The notes under the pieces: generated by a model
Databases searched by the model: none
Told to the model about the DNA's origin: nothing
What the model saw: the letters and a program-made list of their open reading frames with translations, nothing else
Translations under genes and position numbers: made by a program
Shown here: piece by piece, positions 34,861-47,290 of the stretch
How positions within the stretch are numbered: the first letter of the stretch is position 1
How the letters are laid out: the number at the start of each line of letters is the position of its first letter
NCBI GenBank assembly: GCA_032207245.1
Contig: JAGEOH010000211.1
Span: 1-64,000 of the forward strand
Reading direction: 5' to 3'
Length of the DNA: 64,000 nt
Source of the DNA: Pardosa pseudoannulata
Lineage: Eukaryota; Arthropoda; Arachnida; Araneae; Lycosidae

Positions 34861-35488
34861 TCGTACACATACTTTTTCAAAATGCCCTTTAGTATGACAA
34901 CTGCGGCAAGTGGCTAATTCAGCTCTACATTTCTCCCCTTTCGAATGTTTACTTTTCCCACATCGAATGCAGACAGTTCGCTTATCTATTCGGAATTTAT
35001 TATGTTCCATCTCGCCGTGAACTTTTGGTTTGGTTTTGAAAGTGGTGGGTTTGGCGCCGGCGTTGAAATTGTTTTTCTTTACATTCTGAGTTGACGCATT
35101 TATTTTATTCACACTTGTAACTGGGTTTTTATGTTCGGAATCTATAACAGATTCAATAGTTTCTCGATTGATATACGCAGATTCATAATTTAAAGCCGAC
35201 TTCTCGATCTGATTAAAAGTTGCTGTTTCATCAGAATGCTCACGAAACAAATGTTCTTGTATTCGGAAATCATTGATACCCAATATTAATTGATCTCTTA
35301 AACGTTCATCTAAAGAATTCTTAAATTTACAGTTTACTGCAAGAGTTCGTAAAGCAGTAATAAATTCAGCTATTGATTCACCGTTACGGCGAAAATGTTG
35401 GGAAAATTTTGTTCTTTCGGCATGGATGTTTGTTGCCGGTTTAAAATGCTGTTCCAAAAAATCTTTGATTTTAGAATAAGTTTTTAGG
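34861..35488 (-). pseudogene. Third Gypsy family: Gag C-terminal part
   Basis: The minus strand encodes a retrotransposon Gag segment (EQHFKPATN, then ERTKFSQHFRRNGESIAEF and the helical region) and two zinc knuckles of the type CIRCGKSKHSKGEKC and CRSCHTKGHFEKVC. Open throughout. It resembles the Gag of K02A2.6-type Gypsy elements. On the left it is cut by the MITE. On the right it breaks at 35488, and the preceding 150 bp occur again at 41239-41389. Confidence 0.75.
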
Positions 35489-35489
35489 G

Positions 35490-36330
35490 CTTAATTCACA
35501 AATGAAATTTTTGATTCGGCGTTTTAATGAATTTTGAAATTATTTTTTTTAGTATGTTTAAGATGTAATCTAATTACGATAATTATCCTTTCCTGAGAAT
35601 TTTTTAAATGAAGTATAGGTACTCGAACTTGTAGTTTTGCCTCTCTAGATTTTTAGGGCATATTAAATTTTTGATTCGACATTTTAATGAATTTTGAAAT
35701 TTTTTTTTTCAGTATGTTTAAGATGTATTCTAATTACGGTTATCATCCTTTCCTGTGAATTTTTTAAAGGAAATATAGGTACTCAAACTTGTAGTTTTGC
35801 CCCTGTAGATTTTTAGGTATATTAAATTTTTGATTCGACATCTCGAACTTGTAGTTTTGCCCCTCTAGATTTTTATGGTATATTAAATTTTTGATTTGAC
35901 ATTTTAATGAATTTTGAAATTAATTTTTTTTTAGTATGTTTAAGATGTATTCTAATTACGGTTATCATTTCCTGTGAAATTTTTAAATTAAGTATAGGTA
36001 ATCAAACTTGTAGTTTTGCCCCTCTAGATTTTTAGGACATATTAAATTTTTGATTCGACATTTTAATGAATTTTGAAATTATTTTTTTTTAGTATGTTTA
36101 AGGTGTATTCTAATTACGGTTATCATCCTTTCCTGCAAATTTTTTAAAGGAAGTATAGGTATTCGAACTTGTAGTTTTGCCCCTGTAGATTTTTAGGGCA
36201 TATTAAATTTTTGATTCGACATTTTAATGAATTTTGAAATTATTCTGTTCTATTAGTATGGTTAATATTTATAATAATTACGGTTATCTTCCTTCCCTGT
36301 GTATTTTTTAAAGCAAATATAGGTAATTGT
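35490..36330. repeat. Tandem repeat, unit about 160 bp, about five units
   Basis: The word aaatttttgattcgac recurs at about 35503, 35660, 35815, 35882 (variant), 36043 and 36202. Each is followed by attttaatgaattttgaaatta and later by cttgtagttttgccc. One unit is shortened to about 62 bp. No coding content. Confidence 0.8.
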
Positions 36331-37390
36331 ATTTTATTTACAATAAGGCCTATACATGAAAAGCATTTATAAACATGGACACCTCGAGTGACGGAAATGA
36401 CCCCTAAGGGAGATAAATGGACACAATATGGTCTGGGGTGAGCATGGAATTCAGTCATTAATCTAGTAACGAGTTTTTTTTCTCTTGAAAAGGGAATTGA
36501 ACATCTGGTGGGCATAAGTATCGCCCCTTAAACTCTACTATTCGTGGGATCGTTTGCATGACTGGGCTAGTTATTCTAACCAAACCATTAAATAAGTGTC
36601 ATACAATCTTAAACTGGAAAAGCCTAACAATCGAAAAGTTATAAGCATAATGAATCCATACAAATCTCTCACCGTACCTAGTTCATTATCAGCCTAACGA
36701 ACGATTTATATAATAAAATTTTAAGTGACACATTTAACTAGGCGGTAAGCCAGGGAATCCAGCTAACCCATCATTCATGTAAGTGACTATGTAGTTGCAT
36801 ATTGAAACGATACTGTCCGCCCTTGACTATTTCAGATTTCCAACTTGGATAATATTTAAAATTGTTAGATTACAGTGTATAGAGTTCCGTTGGGAAATAT
36901 CATGCAAATTAGTAAGTACTTTTATTATTTTTTCTTTAGTTTTACTTTTTGTGTGTTTGTATATGCATATAAAATTTTAAAACAAGTATAGGTACTCGAA
37001 TAACTGCATGCTTCTCGACTTTTTTAAAGACCTTTTTTCAGGAATAATCACATGCCATCCAAAAATGAATTAACACGAATCTTCTTAAGAAACTTCAAGA
37101 ATCTCCAACAGAATTCTTGTTTGAAGAACATAGTCTGCAGTAGTCAGGGGATTCCCCCCTCCCCCCGTTGAAATTCCAAAATTTTAAAAAACTGTTTCGT
37201 GGAGAGACAGATTCTATGATAGAAAATAGTTTCAACTTATTACGTTAGACTAGATTTTTGTATATAGCTAAATGAGCAATTGCATGATTGAAAACAAACA
37301 TTTTTTATTTTATACACGTATAATTTATTTTAGTAATAGGAAAATTTTAAATTCTACATAAAAGGAAATATTAAATAAATACATAGAATA
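36331..37390. other. No gene seen
   Basis: AT-rich DNA with short open frames only. A trace of the 160-bp repeat (gtataggtactcgaa) recurs near 36987. Confidence 0.5.
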
Positions 37391-37394
37391 ATAT

Positions 37395-37595
37395 TGGTTG
37401 GTTTGCTGAATCGTTTGGAGCACCACATTCCACTGCTTCTTAAGATGAGTATGAAACCTAGTCCTGAGACCAGAACCTATTACTTATTGCCGATTCCGAA
37501 CGGCTACGAACATCTATTATAGCAGTGAGATTCAAACCAACGAATACTGGTAACAAACAGCAGCAACCAACTCATTCGACCAAGAACAACTTCGA
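37395..37595 (-). repeat. Old, diverged SINE copy
   Basis: It shares gccgattccgaacggctacgaacatc and an altered B box (gagattcaaacc on the plus strand) with the intact SINE, with many substitutions. Confidence 0.6.
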
Positions 37596-37987
37596 AAACA
37601 AGTGTTAAATTAGAATGAAAGTTAATTTGCAATCAATTAAAAGTAATAAAAGGGAGCATGCATAATATAGTGTGTGTAAACATCTTCCTGAAGTTACCTC
37701 TATGATTTTAATCAAAATATGTTACTGAGTATTAACTTTATATTATACTTAGAGATGGGTCATTAATAATCTTCTTATGAAAAACTACTGTAGCACAGAT
37801 AAACATGTTTATTTTTTGTAAACCATTTAAAAGCCTTTCAACTTAAATTGGAATGAAATATCCCGATTGCATCAATATGAATAAATTATTGCTTCCCAAA
37901 AAAGTTCTTTGCAAGAATTTTAAAGATAAAGTTAAGATCTAAATATTTTATTTATATTTTTACGTATTAAGTCTTATGAGGTGATTT

Positions 37988-38155
37988 AATTTGGTTTGGA
38001 GGGCTATGGTATACTATTTTGTTACACAAGATCTGGTGTGATTGGAACATACTGCCTTCCAAACGGCTACGTACATCCACATCAGTAGTGGAATTTGAAC
38101 CTACGAATTGCGGTACCTAAGAACAGCACCCTACCGATTCGGTCATCGTTCAACC
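37988..38155 (-). repeat. Old, diverged SINE copy
   Basis: It has a ttggtttgg tail, aacggctacgtacatcc in the body and a decayed B box (ggaatttgaacc). Same family as 30987-31170. Confidence 0.65.
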
Positions 38156-40465
38156 GTGGTGATTTAAATACGTTTATTTAGTAATACTCAATTTTAATAA
38201 TTTAACAATATTAAATATTTAAAAATGTATTTACATTCTCTTATTTTTGTGGTGAAGTGTTAGAAATAAAAAAAAAGTGCAAAAGCTGAAATCATTCAGA
38301 TATCTAGCTGGGAAGGATAGTTAGCAAAATATAGGGTTGGTATAGTCAGTCCTTCCAGATTTGACTACAGGTAGAAAGCAACAACCACCAGGACCTTCCA
38401 TATATAAGAAAGTAGGAAATTGGTTTTAGGAACGCTTGCGGGTAAAAAGAGTGCTTCTTTCCGGTCGTTTATTGTGCTATTCAGATATAAAGTTGGGGAC
38501 TTTTTCTAACCCGAAAATTGTCATACATAATGACTTTGATGAGTTAAACAGTATTCGAATAGTGAGAGCACATTGACTAATACTCTAATTCATCGGTTTA
38601 TGGATAGAGACAACCAGAAGAAATTGTTAAAAAATTTTGTACATATCCAAGGTGAGCATACTTATAATATACGGCAAAAAAATTAAACTTGTTCATTTTC
38701 TGTCAAACTTAGGCTTTTTCTTCAGTTGTACTTCTGTTTTTAAAATTATGTTATGTATAGTTTATATCTTTTCAATATTTATTTTATTATTAAATCAATT
38801 GAGCAAATACTTTTTAACATTTCACACCTTTAAAATTGTTCACTATATCATTTTTTATTGTAAAACTACATTTGTGTTATGATAATCATTACTTCTTAGG
38901 AGTATACATGCACAACAAAACCTGTAGTTTTACTGAAGTATTATTCAAAAATAAAACTGTCTTTCCCCTGGTCCCCCTATGAAAATAATTTCTGGCTACG
39001 GCCTTGTTTTGTTTTATCGTCTTATGTGATTGTGAATCTATGTTATGTATTTTGCCATGTTTCTTGGATAGTTGTTTATTAAAACCCATCCTGAAAGTAT
39101 GGCTATGCAAGGGTTGGAAGTTCTCATTTAAATAAATGAGACCAAGTTTTCACTCAAGTTTCCTTCTTATATTGCAAGAAAGTTTTCTCTTTTAATTTTC
39201 AAATTTCAAAATGTTTTTATTGCTTTATGTAAAATATGTCTCTAATATGTAGGTGTGTATAGGGGGGGGGGTTGCTCATTAAAACTGTATATCATAAAAG
39301 TGCACTTTCGGAATTTTCTTTCATGTTTCAGAGTAAGTTTATAGGTACATCTGTTGACTATATAAATAATTTGCCTCCCACCCTGCTCCTCCTAAATTAT
39401 ACCCATGATGCTATATAAATTAAGGAAAAAAGGCATGGAATTAGAAATTTACTAAGGAAAATATAGAATAAGATAATGCTACATTTTCAGTCAAAAGTTA
39501 TAAATAATGCTTTAATACAAATTTCGGAACAACATAAAGAGTAATCAGATATTCAAATTAGATATAGAAATTCGAAATACTATAACTAATTTAGATGAAT
39601 TAGAAGAAGTATTTTCAAGTCAGGATCTAACAGATAAATTATGGAATCAAATAAAAATAAATGCAGAATGAGTATGAAAATAATACTTCTTTGGGGAATT
39701 CAGTGATAAAAGAAGTTATACATATTATAATATAGTAAACATTCTTTTACCGAAATTGAAAATTGATTTTATTTTATTAAAATTTCAGGAATTTTGTGAC
39801 TACTTTAATAGTTATATTTACGAAGTCGATAAATTTATTTAATTATCTATAAAGTTTTTTTAAAGGTTTGATAATAATATCAATTTAAGGTTTAAATGTA
39901 ATTGAAAATATACCCAAATAAAGTTATCTCCTCCCCCATGATGGAAGCTAACATTTCAAAGTACATCATTAATTTGATCAGATTTGATCAACATATTAAT
40001 GATCAGTTAAAATAAATGATTAAAAAACTGTAAGGGGGAGGATAACTTTATGGATTTTTTTTAAATGATCTTATAAACATGAATGATATATCATTCGAAT
40101 AAGCGTCGTTAGATCAGATTCGATCAACCATTTTAAAGTTTAATCAACACCGAAAATGCACCAAAATCAACCTCAAATGTGTCCAAAATCATAAAGTTAC
40201 CCTCCCTCCCAAATAATACACACACATTAGAATATTGAGACAATTTAAGTGTCATTCAAAATAGTATCATTAGATCTGATTAAAACAACAATTTTTGGTG
40301 CTTTATATACACCAGAAATGGCTAAAAGTGTACCCAAAGTTGCACCAAAACAATAAATTATTGCCCACCCAAATAGGGACAATGGGGAGCTCCCATGTTT
40401 TTATGGGACAATTTTACTGTCATTCGAATGAGCATCGTTATTCATTAAATACAAGAGTATTCCCA
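38156..40465. other. No gene seen; possible decayed repeats
   Basis: 39520-39850 on the plus strand has a broken frame (LDIEIRNTITNLDELEEVF) faintly like a non-LTR retrotransposon protein, too weak to call. 39900-40450 contains about three diverged repeats built on cattcgaat(a/g)agc(g/a)tcgtta and caccaaaa, likely a decayed element. Confidence 0.4.
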
Positions 40466-40469
40466 AATG

Positions 40470-40634
40470 TGCAGCCGGGCTGTAAAATGCTGATCTTCGG
40501 TACTGGAGTTCTCGGGTTCGAATCCGGCTGATGGCATGGATGTTCGTAGCCGTTAGGAATCGGCTTTAAGCAGTAAGTACCGATCCTGGGTAGCGAAACA
40601 GTAGACCGTAACTCTTCCAAATCACATCAAACCC
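40470..40634 (+). repeat. SINE copy in plus orientation
   Basis: It has a B box GGTTCGAATCC at about 40513, then ggcatggatgttcgtagccg in the body and cagtagaccgtaactcttcc at the end. The head is altered, so it is mid-aged. Confidence 0.75.
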
Positions 40635-41238
40635 CAAATGTGCGCCAAAATATCCATGTTAAAATTTCAAATACTCCTAACTATTAGTTTTATAATATGT
40701 AAGAACTTCAAAATATACTGAAATCTAAATATTGTTCTATTTGTAAACGACTCACTGATATTTAACCGCATTTGAAAAGTAAGACAGTACTTCCATTTTA
40801 ATCATAACATATGTTTGATTGAAGAGGAGAAAAATGAGAAAAGTATTTGACATAAATAGGAATGCAATTAAGGATATGCAATATCCGTTAATATATCTTT
40901 ACTCCATTGAATTTTATTTTTACTTAATTCATTTACTGGGTATTCACCGTTTAATTTTACCTCCCTTCGATGGCGACAGATATGTTTGCAAGCTTAAAGA
41001 TACAGAACATTTTTTGGCAGAATAAATGAAAAGAACCATCATGTTTTGTGATTTGCAACGATTTTGCACTTTTGTTAAGATTTTGCCATTATAACTAAAT
41101 AAACAATAACAAAAATAGTTAAAAAGGGTTATTTAACCCTTTTTAATACCTTTTTAAATATTACCGTATTAGGATTATCGAATATTCATTATTGAAAACT
41201 TTTGCCCCCCCAGTTGAAACTGCCAAGTTACGCCTATG

Positions 41239-41609
41239 ACTGCAAGAGTTCGTAAAGCAGCAATAAATTCAGCTATTAATTCACCGTTACGGCGAAAATG
41301 TTGGGAAAATTTTGTTCCTTCGGCATGGATGTTTGTTGCCGGTTTAAAATGCTATTCCAAAAAATCTTTGATTTCAGAATAAGTTTTTTCGTCAGGAGAA
41401 ATAGGATCAAAATTATCATTCACTAATTTAAATAAACAAGATCCCATACAACGTAAAATTAAATCTCGTTTATCTGCATCTTCAGTTATACGAAATACTC
41501 TTATTTCAAGTTCAAAACGTCTAAAATAATATCGTATATCATCCTTACCTGGACAAAATTCGTTGAAAATAAACTTTGATAAATCAATCGTTTTAGTTTC
41601 TATTGACAT
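41239..41609 (-). pseudogene. Third Gypsy family: Gag N-terminus
   Basis: Starts at the ATG 41607-41609 (MSIETKTIDLSKF) and encodes RYYFRRFELEIRVF and KRDLILRCMGSCLF, the usual head of this Gag type. It runs to FLE at 41352 and, after a stop that replaces the Gln codon present at the same place in the other copy, on to 41239. The last 150 bp duplicate 35338-35488 with about five differences. The two pieces together would give most of one Gag. Confidence 0.7.
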
Positions 41610-41632
41610 GATGCTTCACTTCTGTTCTTTTT

Positions 41633-41648
41633 TATATCCTCGTCGCCA
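41633..41648 (-). other. Probable primer-binding site of third Gypsy family
   Basis: The minus strand reads TGGCGACGAGGATATA, with the TGG start of a primer-binding site and a form common in Gypsy elements. It lies between gag and a presumed LTR edge at 41652. Confidence 0.5.
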
Positions 41649-41651
41649 AAA

Positions 41652-41984
41652 TGTAGTGTTTTTGGGGCCTTAATATAAGATGCAGATGTTCACGAAAACA
41701 AATTTATTCACAAATCACGTTATGTGTACATTTTAAGCTTGAAGTTATTTTTCTGATGTTCTTAACCCAAAACAGAATTAATTCTCTTGATATTCTCTCT
41801 ATCTTTCTGCTGTTGCCAGATTCCAATTAATACAGAGTTCTTTTATTCTGGCTGTTGTCAGATACATTACACAGACAATATAAAGTATATAGGGGAAGTT
41901 TCAGGTAATTTTTATACATATTTCATTAATTGGAATATAACACTTTATTCCTGTTTCAATTCTTTCTTTACTAAATAAGTGTCA
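41652..41984 (-). repeat. Probable LTR of third Gypsy family (right edge tentative)
   Basis: Begins TGTAGTGTTTTTGG next to the primer-binding site and contains a minus-strand AATAAA (plus tttatt near 41701). The right edge is placed at aagtgtca by the TG...CA rule only. Confidence 0.35.
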
Positions 41985-42863
41985 GTTGTCATAAAAGCTT
42001 GACTATATGGATTTTCTTATTCATTCCAGCCTTAATATGAAAAGTTAGGATAAAATTTCATCTGCAAAAATTTATTCTAATTGTTCTGTTGGTAGTAGAT
42101 TGAAATCATTTTTACATTACTTCAGTTTTTATTTTTATTATTATTACTATTATTTGTCATGGTAACAAAATCCTGTAACTATCATGAATCCCTCTGGAAC
42201 TTTTCTGTACATTGATGAAGCCATTTTTTGATGGTCATAGTCAGTTGATCAATAAAAAAAAAATATCTTTTTTCTTACTCAGCACAAAGTTCTAGGGAGC
42301 ATCTAAAATTTCGAGATTTCTGTGTCACTAGAAGATATGACATTCACTTGATGTAGATTTTCAAGTATCATATGAAAGAAATTCCTACCATGAAAAGGAG
42401 TTGTGTGTTATGCTCTTAACCATTTCAGGATGCCCCTGCATTAGGAGGAAAAAACTCATTTTATATTATTACATATTTTCGTTACAATAGCTACATTTGC
42501 TTTAGTACATTTATCCAAAACATCAAGAATCTTTTTGAAATTTAAAAATCAAATTGATTTAGGTAAACTATGTTTTATTGTTTATTAATTCTAGAAGATT
42601 ACACTAGAAAACAAAAATGAAAAAGTATATAGTTGTAATTATGTTCCATGCTTAATAAATATTGTAGTTATGCAATAAATATTCTATAAATTTTATGGAT
42701 GGTTGTAATTTTTAAAATTTGCCACCACCATCAATTTTTCAAATGCCCTCTTAATTTTATCCATTTTTGAAAATAATTTTATATCTATGTAAAAAAAACG
42801 CATTTTAAGTATGGTTCATGTAAAACATTTGTACTTATTATCATTCATATTTTTCTTATCTAG
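41985..42863. other. Intron of SETD2 (no feature seen)
   Basis: AT-rich sequence ending in a pyrimidine-rich acceptor (ttttcttatctag). It is the right end of an intron that must extend beyond the window start if the gene is contiguous. Confidence 0.5.
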
Positions 42864-43203
42864 GTATTCTCATTCATCATCAAGGATAAAAGAAGAAAAA
42901 CGCTCTCTATTTTCTAAGATGCAGCATAGACAAAAAAATGATCAAAAACACATTCTTTATACTGTTACAACCCATAATGATTACAAAGTATCAAATAATG
43001 ATAATTATAGTTATCCTAGTAGTAAAAGAGTATGTAATCTGCATTATATTTATCAACCCCCACCAGCTTTATTACCAAACCCTGCACCTCTACAAAGTGG
43101 CATATGTACAGTACGACCTCAAAAAGCACCTGAAGCTATTCCACCAGTTTATACTCCAGCTCCAAATAATATGCTTTATCCACCTCATACTGAAAATTTT
43201 AAG
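42864..43203 (+). CDS. SETD2: SETD2, proline-rich exon 1 of this window
   Basis: First recognisable exon of the histone H3 lysine-36 methyltransferase gene. Acceptor ttatctag precedes 42864 and donor aag|gtatgg follows 43203. The first base completes a codon begun in an unseen exon, and the exon ends in phase 0. About 113 residues: a charged Arg/Lys start, then a Pro-rich stretch (YQPPPALLPNPAPL, PPVYTPAPNN). Low-complexity proline-rich sequence upstream of the WW domain is expected for SETD2 and may be a docking or self-binding segment. Assignment rests on the downstream WW and SRI exons, not on this exon alone. Confidence 0.7.
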
Positions 43204-43831
43204 GTATGGTTTGCATGTTTTATTCTTAATTGCTTTATATTTGGCTTATTAAAGATTTTTCTATTAGTTTCATTACTAGTATGTCATTTCCATTTGTTTG
43301 GTTTTCCTATATTCTTTAAATTCATTCTATGCATCCATGAATAACTAAAATCAATTTAACATGGTTCATTGCAGGTAGATGTAATTAACTTCTCAGTATG
43401 CTATTTTCAAATTAAATGAGATAAAAAGCATATCACCTTGTTAATTTCAACCTCTTAATCAGTATTACATTTTGACAAAATTTGTTTTGATATTATAAAA
43501 ATTTTTTGATGTTCAGAAAATTCTAAATTGAGTTTTTGAAATGCATTTTTTAATTTTTGTCTTTTAAATTTGACTTTTTTTTACACGTTTAAAATTGTTT
43601 ATTATTATAAGCATGATAAAATTCATAAGAAGTAATTGTTTGTTTGAGTAAGAGAGAACCATGACCATATTATGGCATTAATTTGTAAATACTAATGAAT
43701 GCATACTAAATTTTAGAATTGTTAATTTAGAATTATAAAAGTCAATATTCCCATCCTAAATTGTTAAATTATGTATAATTTATTTTTATGTAGTGATTAC
43801 TGTATAGTTCATAATCACTTCTTATTTTCAG
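43204..43831 (+). other. SETD2 intron
   Basis: A GT...AG intron of 628 bp, AT-rich, with no other feature seen. Confidence 0.7.
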
Positions 43832-44119
43832 ATGCCACCTCCAGCATTTCTTGGAATGCCCCCACCAGCTGTTGCTCCTGAACATCCAACTAATATATAT
43901 GCTAATAGCAACCTACCTCCTCCATCTCTAATGAACTTAAATGTCAATTCACATCAACCTATGGTGCCTATGCAGGTCAATGTTTGTACACCTTCTGCTC
44001 CTGTGTATGTAAAGGAAACACAACATACAAGCACTGAATATATGTATGATAAACCACTGTATATGCCACCTTCACACCCTCCACAAATATTCCAGACTTC
44101 TCAACAGACAGAGCAGCAG
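43832..44119 (+). CDS. SETD2: SETD2, proline-rich exon 2
   Basis: 96 codons, phase 0-0. Acceptor ttattttcag precedes 43832, donor cag|gtatgt follows 44119. Rich in Pro, Met, Asn and Gln (MPPPAFLGMPPPAVAP, YMPPSHPPQIFQ), and ends in a Gln-rich string. It reads directly into the WW exon. Confidence 0.75.
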
Positions 44120-44918
44120 GTATGTGTATACTGATCTTATAAATAGCGTTTTATTTTTAATGTATGCTTGATTCAGTTTTAAATTTATTTTTAAAAATAT
44201 TTTATATTATGTGTTTTGTTAACTCACTGTAGACCATACAGTCAATTTTCAGCTAAAGTTAATTTACAGTTTTAAACCTATAATATCTGATAACAAAAAA
44301 AAAAAAAAAAAATCACCCTAACATTGGTTAAGTAAACAACATTGGTTAAATATACTAAATCACCCTTTCACTGAATATTAATATATTGCATAACTATTAA
44401 ATGTCTTTTATTAATAGTTTATACTCAGACCAATAAATTTTTGACTGTCAGACTGCTACTGCTGACATATATTACCATTTTTAACTTATCCAAGTAGTAA
44501 TTTTATTGTAATGATAGTTGTCTATCAATTTATCAATTGATTCCTGTGTATATTACTGTGAATGAAATGGGAATTTCTTGCATGCTTAGTATATGAAATT
44601 GTAAGATTTTCGAAGTTGATATGTTGACAGCTATGAATAAATAAGTAGCACATAAAAATAACAATGAAAAAGAATAATTACTTTAATCTCTTAATGTACT
44701 TTTGGGCTATATTGAATATAACCTTGATTCAAGAAAAGTTATATATTCTACCCAGTTTACTTGCTTGTCAACATTTTTTCACTATTGGTAACTTATGTTG
44801 CTAGCATGTATTTAATTTTTTTTTTCATTTCAGCTGCACGCGTTTTAAATTTGATTATTTTTTATAAAGAAAAATTACTTTTGTATTGAATATGCTTATA
44901 TTTTTAAATATAACATGT

Positions 44919-44923
<5 letters not shown>

Positions 44924-44970
<47 letters not shown>
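44924..44970. repeat. (TA)n microsatellite in unit 1
   Basis: About 23 TA repeats. The matching sites in units 2 (near 46550) and 3 (near 48150) have only a few. Confidence 0.95.
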
Positions 44971-44972
<2 letters not shown>

Positions 44973-45154
44973 CGATAGTAGTTTTAAACTACATCATTAT
45001 ATAGCTTTTCCCCATAGTAAAAGTTAAATATGTTTTTAAATTTCACTAGAAGCAAATAATAGAATACTTCAAAAATGAAAACAATTTTAAACAGTGAAGG
45101 GGATTATTGTGAGTTATGCAGAAGTTAATTTTTAATTCTATGAAAGATGTCCAG

Positions 45155-45336
45155 TTTGGTTTGGTTTGGTTGGGAGTGCTACGGTCTACTCTTTTGCACA
45201 CGAGGGCTAATGAGACCGGGACCTACAGTTTAAAGCCGATTCCGAACAGCTACAAACATCCATGCCAGCAGCGGGATTCGAACCCACAAACTCCGGTTCC
45301 GAAGAGCAGCGCTCTACCATTCGGCCATCGTTCGGC
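45155..45336 (-). repeat. SINE in unit 1, 13-bp target duplication
   Basis: It has a tRNA-like head with perfect B box (GGTTCGAATCC on the minus strand), a body, and a ccaaacc tail. Flanked by GAAAGATGTCCAG at 45142-45154 and 45337-45349. The empty site is preserved in unit 3 (48338-48350). Confidence 0.9.
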
Positions 45337-45479
45337 GAAAGATGTCCAGTCCTAGAGGTTGCTAGTGATGGAATGTTATTATTCAGAAGTAACTGCTAAT
45401 ATAAGTTTTACTGCATTTCATTTTGTGCTATTTGAAAAAAAAGTATATATAATTTAATTTGATTTCACATTTTTTGTAG

Positions 45480-45692
45480 ATATATCCAGTAGTCCAAGAA
45501 AATGGCGATACTTCTACTCAAAAACCTAGAGGAGTACCCAAAAAGTTGCCACCAAATTGGAAGACTGCTACAGATTCAGATGGGAATGTATACTTTTATC
45601 ATGCCATCAAACGAGAAAGTAGGTGGGATCCACCCACACCTGAACCAGAAGATGTTGATAATGGAACTAAAACATATGATGAACCCAAACCA
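45480..45692 (+). CDS. SETD2: SETD2 WW-domain exon, copy 1
   Basis: 71 codons, phase 0-0, acceptor ttttttgtag, donor cca|gtaatt. The WW domain occupies about residues 23-52: LPPNWKTATDSDGNVYFYH, then ESRWDPP. The two signature Trp, the YFY block, His and final Pro are all present. In SETD2 the WW domain sits just before the SRI region and binds proline-rich peptides. The tail is acidic (EPEDVD) and ends TYDEPKP, like the vertebrate protein. Confidence 0.85.
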
Positions 45693-45915
45693 GTAATTTT
45701 TCTTAAAACACATTTACTTTATAAATTTAATTAAGCTTGATAGTACTGCTAATAATATAAGGTGGTTTACTTTTTCTTATTTTATTTATCTTAATTCCAG
45801 CATTTTGTTTATTTATTTTTTTCAATGTTCAGTTTTAAAGTTTTGTATTTTTATTTTATTGTTTTTATTATTCTTTGTTTTTGTAAACAATCATTAACTT
45901 TTACTTATTTTCTAG

Positions 45916-45972
45916 GCACATAAGCTTAAAAAAAAAATCACCCTAACATTGGTTAAGTAAACAACATTGGTT
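45916..45972 (+). pseudogene. Truncated stub of the 45-nt exon after WW copy 1
   Basis: Acceptor ttattttctag and the first codons of the next exon (AHKL) are kept. The sequence then enters the intronic A-run and repeat unit 2. In phase 0 a stop codon is met within about 15 codons. If used, it would be a terminal or poison exon that removes the SRI domain. Confidence 0.7.
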
Positions 45973-46746
45973 AAATATACTAAATCACCCTTTCACTGAA
46001 TATTAATATATTGCATAACTATTAAATGTCTTTTTTCAATAGTTTATACTCAGACCAATAAATTTTTGACTGTCAGACTGCTACTGCTGACATATATTAC
46101 CATTTTTAACTTATCCAAGTAGTAATTTTATTGTAATGATAGTTGTCTATCAATTTATCAGTTGATTACTGTATACTTTACTGTGAATGAAATGGGAATT
46201 TCTTGCATGCTTAGTATATGAAATTGTAAGATTTTCAAAGTTGATATGTTGACAGCTATGAATAAATAAGTAGCACATAAAAATAACAATGAAAAAGAAT
46301 AATTACTTTAATCTCTTAATGTACTTTTGGGCTATATTGAATATAACCTTGATTCAAGAAAAGTTATATATTCTACCCATTTTACTTGCTTGTCAACATT
46401 TTTTCACTATTGGTAACTTATGTTGCTAGCATGTATTTAATTTTTTTTTTCATTTCAGCTGCACGCGTTTTAAATTTGGGTATTTTTTATAAAGAAAAAT
46501 TACTTTTGTATTGAATATGCTTATATTTTGAAATATAACATGTCATTTTTATATATATATATTTCGATAATAATTTTAAACTACATCATTATATAGCTTT
46601 TCCCCATAGTAAAAGTTAAATATGTTTTTAAATTTCACTAGAAGCAAATAATAGAATACTTCAAAAATTAAAACAATTTTAAACAGTGAAGGGGATTATT
46701 GTGCGCTATGCAGAAGTTAATTTTTAATTCTATGAAAGATGTCCAG

Positions 46747-46928
46747 TTTGGTTTGGTTTGGTTGGGAGTGCTACAGTCTGCTCTTTTGCACACGAGGGCT
46801 AATGAGACCGGGACCTACAGTTTAAAGCCGATTCCGAACGGCTACAAACATCCATGCCAGCAGCGGGATTCGAACCCACTAACTCCGGTTCCGAAGAGCA
46901 GCGCTCTACCATTCGGCCATCGTTCGGT
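46747..46928 (-). repeat. SINE in unit 2 (duplicated with the unit)
   Basis: Same insertion point and same flanking duplication (46734-46746 and 46929-46941, last base changed) as the SINE in unit 1. It was therefore copied with the unit and not inserted again. Confidence 0.9.
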
Positions 46929-47077
46929 GAAAGATGTCCAATCCTATTAAAATGAGGTTGCTAGTGATGGAATGTTATTATTCAGAAGTAACTGCTAATA
47001 TAAGTTTTACTGCATTTCATTTTGTGCTATTTGAAAAAAAAGTAAATATAATTTAATTTGATTTCACTTTTTTGTAG

Positions 47078-47290
47078 ATATATCCAGTAGTCCAAGAAAA
47101 TGGCGATACTTCTACTCAAAAACCTAGAGGAGTACCCAAAAAGTTGCCACCAAATTGGAAGACTGCTACAGATTCAGATGGGAATGTATACTTTTATCAT
47201 GCCATCAAACGAGAAAGTAGGTGGGATCCACCCACACCTGAACCAGAAGATGTTGATAATGCAACTAAAACATATGATGAACCCAAACCA
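47078..47290 (+). CDS. SETD2: SETD2 WW-domain exon, copy 2
   Basis: 71 codons, phase 0-0, intact acceptor (tttttttgtag type) and donor (cca|gtaatt). I see one amino-acid difference from copy 1 (VDNG to VDNA, in the acidic tail). The WW residues are identical to copy 1, so it should fold and bind alike. Confidence 0.85.

Noticed and set aside
39520..39860. Possible LINE protein fragment
   Set aside because: Only a short charged stretch (about 20 residues) is suggestive; stops throughout and no RT or endonuclease motif.
45116..45355. A 79-codon frame repeated in units 1 and 2
   Set aside because: It is the reverse strand of the SINE and flanking intron, recurring at 30757-31155 with the same nonsense peptide.
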